64,000 nt of DNA, taken from the NCBI GenBank assembly GCA_038213375.1, contig JBBQTB010000011.1:62001-126000 (forward strand), written 5' to 3'. The stretch is from JAAUTT01 sp038213375. GTDB taxonomy: Bacteria > Bacteroidota > Bacteroidia > Bacteroidales > JAAUTT01. The notes beneath the pieces were generated by a model that worked only from the letters and a program-made list of their open reading frames with translations, was not told the DNA's origin and did not search any database. Each line of letters begins with the position of its first letter. Within the stretch, counting starts at the first letter, position 1. Positions 43,208 to 51,912 of the stretch are shown here, piece after piece. A program made the position numbers and the translations under genes.

Positions 43208-43900
43208 TTATTGAAATTTTTCAAGTAAATTTTTAAACCATTCCATTTGTTGGAGGGGGGTAAGGTTTGAATTATCTAATATTATAGCATCTTCAGCCAT
43301 TTTTAATGGGCTTTCTAAGCGGTTCTCATCTATAAAATCCCGTTGAGCTAAATTGTCACGTACTTCGGATAACAAAACGGGAGTGCCTTTTTCCAGTAAT
43401 TCAGTATATCTGCGTTGAGCTCTCACTTCAAGGTTGGCGGTCATAAAAAGTTTTAGTTCGGCGTTTGGAAATACTACGGTACCTATATCACGACCATCCA
43501 TCACTATTTTCTTGCCTTCGCCCATTTTTTGCTGCAAAGCAACAAGCCTCGACCTAACTGATTTTATCTTACTTATTTCACTTACGTTTTCAGATACCAG
43601 CATAGTTCGAATTGTATTTTCTACATTTTCGCCATTCAGATAAGTTTCATAAGCAGAATTATTGGTTTTTTTAAAATCAATGTTGATGTTCTGAAGGTAT
43701 TTTTCCAACTCAATATCGTTAGCTTTTCCATTCATCAGAAATTCGAGGCGCATGGCGAATAAGGTAAAAGCGCGGTACATAGCACCGCTATCGATATAAA
43801 GATAGTTTAATTCACCGGCAATGTTTTTTGCAAAACTGCTTTTTCCACACGATGAATGCCCATCAATGGCAATTACAATTGGAGTTTTTAAATTAATCAT
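43208..43900 (-). CDS. cmk: Cytidylate kinase
   Basis: The 230-residue P-loop kinase has IAIDGHSSCGKSSFAKNIA, YIDSGAMYRAFTLFAM and VMDGRDIGTVVFPNAELKLF. It ends in QRDFIDENRLESPLKMAEDA, the usual Cmk pattern. It phosphorylates CMP and dCMP. Cmk followed by ispH is a common pair. The start at 43900 fits the family. Confidence 0.95.
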   Translation of the reverse strand: MINLKTPIVIAIDGHSSCGKSSFAKNIAGELNYLYIDSGAMYRAFTLFAMRLEFLMNGKANDIELEKYLQNINIDFKKTNNSAYETYLNGENVENTIRTMLVSENVSEISKIKSVRSRLVALQQKMGEGKKIVMDGRDIGTVVFPNAELKLFMTANLEVRAQRRYTELLEKGTPVLLSEVRDNLAQRDFIDENRLESPLKMAEDAIILDNSNLTPLQQMEWFKNLLEKFQ

Positions 43901-44050
43901 GATAAAAATTCAAAATAACGGGCAAAGTTACAATAATCATACAAAGGGAGAAGAAAAACAACGAAGCGGTACACGATTTTCTCTTATTATCTAAATTTAA
44001 ATAGTACATTTAGTAATCTTAATTTGTTAATTGTAGCATTAACAATAGCG

Positions 44051-46402
44051 ATGGTAGATAAATTCAAACTATTAGAGGCGCAGTTGCAGCTTTTGCAAAC
44101 AGAGGTGGGTGAACTTCGGAAGGAAAACCAACTTCTCCGGGAAGCAATAAAATTTGACAATCTGAAAGAAAAAGAATATAACTTTCGATTGCTGGCTGAA
44201 AACTCAACGGACCTTATTTCAAGACATTCCTACGACGGCACAATATTATACGCCACACCATCATTTGAATCAGTTCTTGGTTACAAACCTGAAGAGCTTA
44301 TCGGAACTAATCCTTATGATTATTTTCATCCGGACGATGTGCAATACGTGAAAAATTCACATGCCATCATTGTCAAAAAGCCTGTTGAAGATATTTTAGA
44401 GTATAGGATGAGACACAAAAAAGGCCATTATGTATGGGTAGAAACCATCATTAAGAGTTTATTCGACAAAAAGGGACACATTATTGAGATCCATTCAACT
44501 TCCCGCGATATTACATTAAGGAAAAGAGCGCAGATTGATTTAGATGAATCACAGCGAATGTTAGAAGCTGTTATTGATTGTATTCCGGTGCGGGTATTCT
44601 GGAAGGACAGAAATTCCATTCTATTAGGGGGCAATGCTTTATTTGTTAGTGATACTAACGTACATTCTACCAAGGAAGTTATGGGTATAAGCGCAATTGA
44701 TGTCGGTTTTGACCCAGCTGAAGCCGAAACTTACCGGTTGGATGATTTAATGGTAATGACAACGGGAATACCCAAAATAAATTACGAAGAGCTTCAGACC
44801 AATCACAAAGGCCTACGCTGGATGAATGTCAGCAAAGTGCCCCTCAAAAACAGTAATGGCGAAATTATAGGCATACTTGGTGCTTATGATGATATCACCG
44901 AACGAAAAGAAACTGAACAGGCTCTTTTTGAAAGTGAACAACGTATCAAAGCAATCATCCACAATGCTCAATTGGTTTTATTTATTATTAATAAAGAAGG
45001 TGTTTTTACTTTCTCGGATGGTAAAGGACTTGAAAAACTTGGGTTGCAGCCCGGTGAGGCTATTGGCCAGTCTTTCAGAGACATTTATAAGGATTATCCA
45101 AACATTATCCGAAATGTGGACTTGGCCCTTTCAGGAGTATCTGCGCAACAAACCATTTACATGGGCGATACAGTGTTTGATACTCAATTTACTCCATTGT
45201 TTGACGGCATTGGAAATATCGAAAGTATAATTGGCGTTTCTACCGATATTTCGGAACGGGTAAAGGCAGATCGTGCACTTATCGAGAGTGAAGAAAAATT
45301 CAGGTTGTTGGCCGAGAATTTGCCAGGAGTGATTTACATGTGTAAAAACGATAGAAATTGGACAACTATTTATTTGAACGAATCAATATATAAGTTGGTT
45401 GGCTATTCCAAAGAGCAGTTTTATAATGAAGAAATAAGTTTTGCCATTTTATATCATCCTGATGATAAAGAAAAGGTTTATGCAAATGTGAAAGAGGCCT
45501 TGTCGAATAATTTGCCATTTCATTTGACCTATCGCTTAAAACATGCCTCCGGTAATTATATTTGGATTGAAGAGGTTGGCGATGCTATCCGCAAGAATGG
45601 CAAGATTCAGTATTTGGAAGGATATTTGAGCGACATTACTAATCTCAAAAATACCGAAGAGCAACTAAAAAATATAAATGTCGATCTGGAAAAAAAGGTG
45701 ATCGAAAGAACTGTTAAGTTTGAATTGATAAATAAGGAATTGTCGGAATTTGCTTATGTAGTATCGCACGATCTTAAGGCTCCTCTGCGGGGAATAAGTC
45801 AGCTTGCGGAATGGTTGATTATAGATTATGCCGAAGCACTAGGCAAGGAAGGCTTCGCAATGATTGAGCTTATGAAAGGCAGGGTAAACCGGCTCGAAAA
45901 CCTCATTAATGCTATTTTGCAATATTCCCGGATTGGAAGACAGGCTGTAAAGGATGAAATTGTAGACATAAATAAAGTGGTAAAAGAAACTATTGACTTG
46001 CTTTCACCTCCAATGAATATTTCCATTGAGGTTGTTACCCAATTACCCGAAATGATGATCAATAAAATCCGGATTGGCCAGGTTTTTCAAAACCTTATTG
46101 GTAATGCCATAAAATTTATGGATAAGGGCATTGGATATATACAAATCGGACATGAAGAGAATGGTGAGGAATTATTGTTTTATGTAAATGATAATGGATC
46201 GGGAATTGACAAAAAGTACTTCGATAAAATTTTTCAGATATTTCAAACACTATCCTCAAGAGATGAGAAAGAAAGTACAGGAGTGGGTCTTGCTTTGGTG
46301 AAAAAAATTGTTGAACTTTATGGAGGCACTATTTGGATTGAATCAGAGAAAGGTAAAGGAAGTACGTTTAAATTTAAACTCCCTAAAACAAAGAATACAT
46401 GA
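44051..46402 (+). CDS. Multi-PAS sensor histidine kinase
   Basis: The start is taken as the ATG at 44051 (MVDKFKLLEAQLQLLQTEVG), giving 783 residues with an N-terminal coiled coil. Four PAS/PAC units follow, each ending near an E-(R/K)-x-x-E-x-x-L linker (DITLRKRAQIDLDES, DITERKETEQALFES, DISERVKADRALIES, DITNLKNTEEQLKNI). HisKA has FAYVVSHDLKAPLRGI (His phospho-site), and HATPase has IGNAIKFMDKG, DNGSGIDKKYF and STGVGLALVKKIVELYGG. No membrane segment is seen, so it is probably a cytoplasmic sensor. It overlaps the receiver gene by an ATGA. Confidence 0.92.
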   Translation: MVDKFKLLEAQLQLLQTEVGELRKENQLLREAIKFDNLKEKEYNFRLLAENSTDLISRHSYDGTILYATPSFESVLGYKPEELIGTNPYDYFHPDDVQYVKNSHAIIVKKPVEDILEYRMRHKKGHYVWVETIIKSLFDKKGHIIEIHSTSRDITLRKRAQIDLDESQRMLEAVIDCIPVRVFWKDRNSILLGGNALFVSDTNVHSTKEVMGISAIDVGFDPAEAETYRLDDLMVMTTGIPKINYEELQTNHKGLRWMNVSKVPLKNSNGEIIGILGAYDDITERKETEQALFESEQRIKAIIHNAQLVLFIINKEGVFTFSDGKGLEKLGLQPGEAIGQSFRDIYKDYPNIIRNVDLALSGVSAQQTIYMGDTVFDTQFTPLFDGIGNIESIIGVSTDISERVKADRALIESEEKFRLLAENLPGVIYMCKNDRNWTTIYLNESIYKLVGYSKEQFYNEEISFAILYHPDDKEKVYANVKEALSNNLPFHLTYRLKHASGNYIWIEEVGDAIRKNGKIQYLEGYLSDITNLKNTEEQLKNINVDLEKKVIERTVKFELINKELSEFAYVVSHDLKAPLRGISQLAEWLIIDYAEALGKEGFAMIELMKGRVNRLENLINAILQYSRIGRQAVKDEIVDINKVVKETIDLLSPPMNISIEVVTQLPEMMINKIRIGQVFQNLIGNAIKFMDKGIGYIQIGHEENGEELLFYVNDNGSGIDKKYFDKIFQIFQTLSSRDEKESTGVGLALVKKIVELYGGTIWIESEKGKGSTFKFKLPKTKNT

Positions 46403-46818
46403 ACAGTAAAAAACCTATATTGCTCGTTGAGGACGATAAGATTGATGCTTTGACCATTCAACGGGCTTTAAAAGAATTAAGCATTAGTAACCAAATAATT
46501 GCAGTAACAAATGGCGAAGAGGCTTTGGATTATCTCAACGTAAACCAGACTGACTTACCATGCATTATTCTTCTTGATCTGAATATGCCCAAAATGAATG
46601 GAATTGAGTTTTTGCAGGCACGTTACAAATTAGATCAAATACGCTCTATTCCCGTTGTAGTTCTTACTACTTCGCTTGACGATCAGGATCGCCTTGAAAC
46701 ATTTAAGCTGGGCATTGCCGGGTATATGCTTAAACCTGTTGATTATAAGCAATTTGTTGAAGTAGTAAGAACCATCGATTTGTATTGGACACTTAGTGCT
46801 CTTCCTTTTAACGGGTAA
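46399..46818 (+). CDS. Single-domain response regulator (Rcp1-like)
   Basis: The 139-residue receiver has VEDDKIDALTIQRAL (acidic pocket), IILLDLNMPKMNGIEF (phospho-Asp), VVLTTS and GYMLKPVDY (conserved Lys). It has no output domain. The ATGA overlap with the kinase gene marks it as the cognate partner. Rcp1-type regulators usually pass phosphate on. The hybrid kinase starting 5 bp downstream may be next. Confidence 0.92.
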   Translation: MNSKKPILLVEDDKIDALTIQRALKELSISNQIIAVTNGEEALDYLNVNQTDLPCIILLDLNMPKMNGIEFLQARYKLDQIRSIPVVVLTTSLDDQDRLETFKLGIAGYMLKPVDYKQFVEVVRTIDLYWTLSALPFNG

Positions 46819-46822
46819 AAAA

Positions 46823-48457
46823 ATGGAATATAAAATTCTTTATATAGAAGACGATTACATCGACAGGATAGCCTTTGAAAGGTCAACAAAAAAGAGCATG
46901 TGCAATTTCGAATACAAGCTCGCCTGTTCCCTGAATGAAGGAATATCTATGACAAATGAAACCAAGTTTGATTGTATCGTTTCCGATTTCAATTTGGGCG
47001 ATGGTAATGCCATGGAACTGATAGAAACTATAAAGGATGTTCCAATCATCGTTATTACTGGTATGGGAAGCGAAGAAACTGCTGTTATGGCCATGAAAGC
47101 CGGTGCTTACGACTATCTTACCAAGGATATTCAGGGCAGTTATCTGATGATGTTGCCTGTTACAGTTGAAAATGCAATATTCAGAAAAAGATCGAAAGAT
47201 GAATTGAAAAAATACCGTTCCCAACTGGAGATTATGGTGAAGGAACGAACCTCAGAGTTGAGTGATACTAACGAGCGCCTTCAGCAGGAAATTAACGAAC
47301 ATAAAAAAACAGAAGTAGAACTCTTAAATGCAAAAATCAAAGCCGAAGAAAGCGATAAATTGAAAACTGCATTTCTGGCGAATATTTCCCATGAAATCAG
47401 AACTCCTATGAACGGAATCATTGGGTTTGCAAGTCTGCTGGTCGATAAGTCGGTTGGCGAGGATAGCCGGATGTCATATGTTGAAATTATAAACAATAGT
47501 TGCAACCAACTTTTGTCTATTATCAATGATATAGTAGACATTTCCCGCATCGAATCGGGTCAAATTTCTTTAAGTGAGACTGCATTCTCACTGAATAGTC
47601 TCATTGATGAATTGCAGATGTTCTTTCAGCCATTTGCCGAAAAAAAAGGACTGAAGTTATATTCCAACAAAACGCTTAATGACATAGATTGCGAAATTGT
47701 TTCCGACCATTCAAAACTCCGGCAGGTATTAAATAACCTACTTATTAATGCAATAAAGTTTACCAAATATGGTGAAATTAAGTTTGGGTATAGGCTTATA
47801 AACAATTATGTTGAATTTTATGTTTCCGATACGGGTATTGGGATAAAACCTGAATTTCAGGAAATAATTTTCGAACGTTTCCGACAGGCCGAACAAAGTG
47901 ATACAAATGTTTATGGAGGTACTGGTTTAGGATTGTCTATTTCTAAGGCATTTGTGGAGTTGCACGGTGGCAAAATCTGGCTAAAATCACAGTCAGGAAA
48001 GGGATCCGATTTTTATTTTACAATTGTTTATAAACCCAAAGGTAATTCATACAATTTGGAAGGAAACGGCACTGTGGAGCTAACCAATTTAACAGGGAAA
48101 AAAATTCTTGTGGTTGATGACGAAGATTCCAATTTTCAATATTTAAATGAACTACTTGTAAACTCCGGCGCTATTGTGATACATGCAGAAAATGGGCTTA
48201 AGGCAATCGAAGTCTGCAAAAAAACAGAGGATATTGATCTTATCCTTATGGATATTAAAATGCCGGAAATGAATGGATTAGAAGCAGCTCGCATTATTAA
48301 GCGGGATATTGACAACAAAATCCCCATTATTGTACAAACAGCTTATGCTTATCCCGAGGACCGCAAAAAAGCTATGGAATATAAGTGCGACGATTATATT
48401 ACCAAACCATTAAACCGTGATGAATTGTTTAAAATGATTAACAAACATATCCTTTGA
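46823..48457 (+). CDS. Hybrid histidine kinase (REC-HK-REC)
   Basis: The start is the ATG at 46823 (MEYKILYIEDDYIDRIAFER), 544 residues. The receiver at the N-terminus has CIVSDFNLGDG and YDYLTKD. A coiled coil follows, then HisKA with FLANISHEIRTPMNGIIGF, HATPase with GGTGLGLSISKAFVELHGGK, and a second receiver (ILVVDDEDSN, LILMDIKMPEMNG, YITKPLNRDE). It can act as a two-step phosphorelay. It forms one unit with the two genes before it, and is convergent with the LytTR gene 7 bp away. Confidence 0.92.
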   Translation: MEYKILYIEDDYIDRIAFERSTKKSMCNFEYKLACSLNEGISMTNETKFDCIVSDFNLGDGNAMELIETIKDVPIIVITGMGSEETAVMAMKAGAYDYLTKDIQGSYLMMLPVTVENAIFRKRSKDELKKYRSQLEIMVKERTSELSDTNERLQQEINEHKKTEVELLNAKIKAEESDKLKTAFLANISHEIRTPMNGIIGFASLLVDKSVGEDSRMSYVEIINNSCNQLLSIINDIVDISRIESGQISLSETAFSLNSLIDELQMFFQPFAEKKGLKLYSNKTLNDIDCEIVSDHSKLRQVLNNLLINAIKFTKYGEIKFGYRLINNYVEFYVSDTGIGIKPEFQEIIFERFRQAEQSDTNVYGGTGLGLSISKAFVELHGGKIWLKSQSGKGSDFYFTIVYKPKGNSYNLEGNGTVELTNLTGKKILVVDDEDSNFQYLNELLVNSGAIVIHAENGLKAIEVCKKTEDIDLILMDIKMPEMNGLEAARIIKRDIDNKIPIIVQTAYAYPEDRKKAMEYKCDDYITKPLNRDELFKMINKHIL

Positions 48458-48464
48458 AATTGTT

Positions 48465-49208
48465 TTAAAACTTCATAAGGCTTTTCAGCGATTTATAACC
48501 GCTATCGCTGACTTTGAGCTTTGCACCATTGGAAAGTATAGCCAAGTATGAGTTTTTTTCATACAATTCCAACTGTTTGATAGTATCAATGTTAACAATA
48601 TACGACCGATGAATGCGTAGAAATTTGCCAGGTTCGAGGTGTTGCTCGAAATACTTCATAGTTTGTTGTTTCAGGTATTTTCCTTCCACACTGTATATCA
48701 TCACGTAATCATCCTGCGATTCAACATAAATAATCTGGTCCACGGGAATCACTTTTATTTTGCTGCCAGTCTTTACCACAACCCTATCGAGGATGTCCTG
48801 TTTCTCCAAAACATGCTCAGTAAGTTTGGTTATATTTTGAGAAAGTGGTTCCTTTTGAGTTCTTTCCGATACTTTTAAAATGGCTTGATTAAATCGATCC
48901 TGTGAATAAGGTTTCAACAAATAATCGACTGCATTAAGTTCAAAAGCACGTATGGCAAACTGATCATACGCAGTGGTAAAGATAATCCGGGGCGTTTCAT
49001 CCATCAGTTCAAGCAGCTCGAAACCGGTAAGTTTAGGCATCTGAACATCAAGAAATACCAGATCGGGTTTCAATTCCTGGATGGCCTTTAAACCAGAGAA
49101 ACCGTCGGCAAATTCCCCCAAAAGAGTAATATTGGAATGTGCAGTTAAGTAATGTTTGATCAGATCGCGTGCAGGTTGCTCGTCTTCGATAATTATGGCT
49201 CTTATCAT
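48465..49208 (-). CDS. LytTR-family response regulator
   Basis: The 247-residue protein has an N-terminal receiver (IIIEDEQPARDLI, DLVFLDVQMPKLTG, KPYSQ) and a C-terminal LytTR DNA-binding domain (IYVESQDDYVMIYSVEGKYL, FLRIHRSYIVNID). Its start overlaps the stop of the kinase gene by an ATGA, so the pair forms one two-component unit. LytTR regulators often control cell-envelope genes. Confidence 0.93.
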   Translation of the reverse strand: MIRAIIIEDEQPARDLIKHYLTAHSNITLLGEFADGFSGLKAIQELKPDLVFLDVQMPKLTGFELLELMDETPRIIFTTAYDQFAIRAFELNAVDYLLKPYSQDRFNQAILKVSERTQKEPLSQNITKLTEHVLEKQDILDRVVVKTGSKIKVIPVDQIIYVESQDDYVMIYSVEGKYLKQQTMKYFEQHLEPGKFLRIHRSYIVNIDTIKQLELYEKNSYLAILSNGAKLKVSDSGYKSLKSLMKF

Positions 49209-50257
49209 GTCAGTTTTGGTAAAATCATTTCTACTTCAAAATTTGAATTGCTTTTGTTGGTTTTCAGCAGATCTTCACGCTGATAGATAAGTCGAAGGCG
49301 ATTAACAATGTTTTTTATTCCCATTCGGTTTCCTTTGCGGGGCGCAGCTTCCAAATCGAAATTATTCGAAATTTTGAGCTTTATTCCATCCAAACATGGT
49401 TCGCAAACAAAGGAAATAGTAACCTCGTCGGATGACTCATAAACGCCATGTTTAACGGCATTTTCAAAAAGTGGTTGTAAAATCATGTTTGGGACTTCGA
49501 AATTTTTACAACTTTCGCTTATATCTAAACGATAAACCAACCGATCGCCAAAACGTACCTTTTCTATGTCGAGGTATAACAGGATATGATCCATTTCTTC
49601 AGACAGACTAATCATTTGCCTCTCTTTATGCCCAATAGAATGTCTTAAAAATTCTGATAATTTTATAATCATTTCCTGCGCTTTGGCAGGATTTGTAATG
49701 GTTAGTGAACTAATTGAATTTAAACTATTAAATAGAAAATGAGGATTAATTTGCGATTTTAACAAACTTAGCTCAGTTTCCTTTACAAGAGATTTAAGTT
49801 CTGCCTCATTTAAAATCTTTTCCTGAAGGTTTATGTACGAGATAACCAGATAATAAATAAGTATAATCAATAGATAAAGAAAAACACCGATTGTGAGTCT
49901 CCATGGAATGGAAACATTTAGAAAGTTTAAATATTCAGTGTTATCGGCAAAAATCTGCCGTAATAAAAAAGAACCAGTCAGATACCAGATAATAAGAGTA
50001 AGAGCAGCAGCTCCTCCGTGATTGAAAATAACGTCGGTTATCTTTGCTTTATTAATATCACTATATTTTACCGTGTACCACAAACCGATAGCAATAATAC
50101 CGAAAAGTGAATAAAACACAAAACTATCGGTAAAGGATATCAAATGATTAAATCCATAGAAATGATTTAATACCGTTGCATGCACAGTTCCAATAAATGC
50201 CCATGTCAAAAGGTAATAAACCAAATACTTTTTCTTTTGAAGAATAGGATGCACCAT
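49205..50257 (-). CDS. LytS/YehU-type sensor histidine kinase
   Basis: The 350-residue protein has about four hydrophobic segments in residues 10-150 (e.g. YYLLTWAFIGTVHATVL, LTIGVFLYLLIILIYYLVIS). The His_kinase motif LLKSQINPHFLFNSLNSISS is followed by a degenerate HATPase (NMILQPLFENAVKHGVY, GNRMGIKNIVNRLRLIY). It likely senses at the inner membrane and phosphorylates the LytTR regulator it overlaps. The 268-residue membrane protein lies 15 bp upstream. Confidence 0.92.
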   Translation of the reverse strand: MVHPILQKKKYLVYYLLTWAFIGTVHATVLNHFYGFNHLISFTDSFVFYSLFGIIAIGLWYTVKYSDINKAKITDVIFNHGGAAALTLIIWYLTGSFLLRQIFADNTEYLNFLNVSIPWRLTIGVFLYLLIILIYYLVISYINLQEKILNEAELKSLVKETELSLLKSQINPHFLFNSLNSISSLTITNPAKAQEMIIKLSEFLRHSIGHKERQMISLSEEMDHILLYLDIEKVRFGDRLVYRLDISESCKNFEVPNMILQPLFENAVKHGVYESSDEVTISFVCEPCLDGIKLKISNNFDLEAAPRKGNRMGIKNIVNRLRLIYQREDLLKTNKSNSNFEVEMILPKLT

Positions 50258-50272
50258 TTGTGGGGAAGTTTA

Positions 50273-51079
50273 TTAAATGCTATTTATTTCGCCACCGCCA
50301 AAAATTGCTACACCTGTAATATATAACTCTTTTGAATTTTCGTCAAAAGAAATTGCAGGTCCCCGCCGTTTATCAACAAATCCACCAAATATTGATACCA
50401 CCTCAACATGAACTTTCCAATTGGCAGGAATGATAAGTTTGGAACCGCCAAAAATATTCACCACATCGATCATGTTTTTACCGTCACCAAGCTCACAATT
50501 TAACAAATCGTAAGTTGAACCACCAAATATAGAAGTTACTTTACCTCCGCGAAATGATTTAGAATAGATTTTTCGCTCGCTTCCGCCAAAAACATTTACC
50601 TCATCAAGATAATCGGATGTAGAATCTTTTGACTTATTCCAACCGCCATAATTATCCCCCAAGTCATTCGGGTTCTGATAATCCGTGTTTGAGTTTTTCC
50701 AGTAATCTTTATTTCTCCAGTCTTTGTGTGAATGCCAGTCGTGTCGACCTCGCCGTTTGTGAAATAAAATAACCACGCCAATAGTAACCAAAATAATAGG
50801 AAGGAAAAGTTTATCAGTATTATAGGAAATATTAAATATTTCGGGTATAAGGAAAATAGTTCCCACAGCTATCAGAATTAAACCAAATGAACTATTCCTT
50901 TTGTGTGAAACATTTAAAATACCAATAAAAATGAGAAGCATTTGCCATGAAAAAATGATGTTATGAAGAGAAAAGCCTAACCAGCCGGTTTCTTCCAACA
51001 AAAAAAGTCCTCCGAAAAAAATAAAAAGTGCGCCAAGTAGTATTCTTCTGTCCATATATTTTGAATTACGTGTTTCCAT
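50273..51079 (-). CDS. LiaF-like membrane protein (DUF5668-type N-terminus)
   Basis: The 268-residue protein has four short hydrophobic segments in residues 13-110 (LLGALFIFFGGLFLLEE, MLLIFIGILNV, LILIAVGTIFLI). A His/Trp-rich linker follows (RHDWHSHKDWRNKDYW). The C-terminal part has repeated (V/I)FGG strands (VNVFGGSERKI, SIFGGSTYDLL, NIFGGSKLIIP, SIFGGFVDKR), as in LiaF/YvqF proteins that act on envelope-stress systems. It is upstream of the LytS-type kinase, which it may modulate. Confidence 0.82.
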   Translation of the reverse strand: METRNSKYMDRRILLGALFIFFGGLFLLEETGWLGFSLHNIIFSWQMLLIFIGILNVSHKRNSSFGLILIAVGTIFLIPEIFNISYNTDKLFLPIILVTIGVVILFHKRRGRHDWHSHKDWRNKDYWKNSNTDYQNPNDLGDNYGGWNKSKDSTSDYLDEVNVFGGSERKIYSKSFRGGKVTSIFGGSTYDLLNCELGDGKNMIDVVNIFGGSKLIIPANWKVHVEVVSIFGGFVDKRRGPAISFDENSKELYITGVAIFGGGEINSI

Positions 51080-51291
51080 ATACTTAGTGTGTTAATTTAG
51101 TTCAAAATTATGGTTTGTTGTACATCCTGCGAATAAAAAATCGGCAAAACCATCATTTTTGTCGGTAGGAGGACATCATAGTTGATAATTTGAGTTTACA
51201 AGAAAATCAAATTTATAACTAAAACCAACATGAAATCGAATAAACAAATACCCATGAATGTATGAATAATTATTAGCACATTCCTGGCTAT

Positions 51292-51909
51292 TTATAGATT
51301 GTCTAACGTCTTGAACTCATATCCGCAACCCTGCAAAAATGATAGAAGTTGAGGCAAAACCTTAAATAAACGATCCGACGCCTGATCAGTATCGTGAAAA
51401 ACGATAATTGCTCCTGGAAATACATTATCAACTACATTTTTATAACATTTTTCGATGCTTATTTTTGAAGAAAAATCCATGCTCATAATACTCCACTGTA
51501 CAATAGTAAATTTTGAATTAAGAAGTTTTATCTGCCATGGCATGATCATCCCGAATGGCGGTCGAAATAAATTGCTTTGAGTTACAAGTGCTCCTTTGCG
51601 TACATCTGCAATATACTCTGTAGTTTTAGTGCAAAAGCCGCTTTTATGATAATAGCCATGATTACCGATTACATGACCAGCCAACCTTATAGAGTTAACT
51701 ATGGCGGGATGTTTTTCGGCTTTCCACCCGGTACAAAAAAAAGTAGCCTTTGCGTTGTATTGAAAAAGAAAGTCCAACACCAAGGGTGTTATTCCCGGTG
51801 TTGGACCATCATCAAAAGTAAAATATATCTTTTTTTCAGTTTCTGGTAATTTCCAAACTAATTGAGGAAACAGGTATTGAATCCAGTCTGGTATTTTTAC
51901 CCAAAACAT
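51292..51909 (-). CDS. Polysaccharide deacetylase family protein
   Basis: The 205-residue NodB-fold protein has YFTFDDGPTPGITP (catalytic Asp pair), HVIGNHGYYHKS (metal His-x4-His), LFRPPFGMIMP and IIVFHDTDQ. All metal and catalytic residues are present. It is a short form without an obvious signal peptide. The substrate is not deducible but may be an N-acetylated envelope sugar. It starts 3 bp after the DUF2723 gene, so the two are probably co-transcribed. Confidence 0.88.
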   Translation of the reverse strand: MFWVKIPDWIQYLFPQLVWKLPETEKKIYFTFDDGPTPGITPLVLDFLFQYNAKATFFCTGWKAEKHPAIVNSIRLAGHVIGNHGYYHKSGFCTKTTEYIADVRKGALVTQSNLFRPPFGMIMPWQIKLLNSKFTIVQWSIMSMDFSSKISIEKCYKNVVDNVFPGAIIVFHDTDQASDRLFKVLPQLLSFLQGCGYEFKTLDNL

Positions 51910-51912
51910 TGT

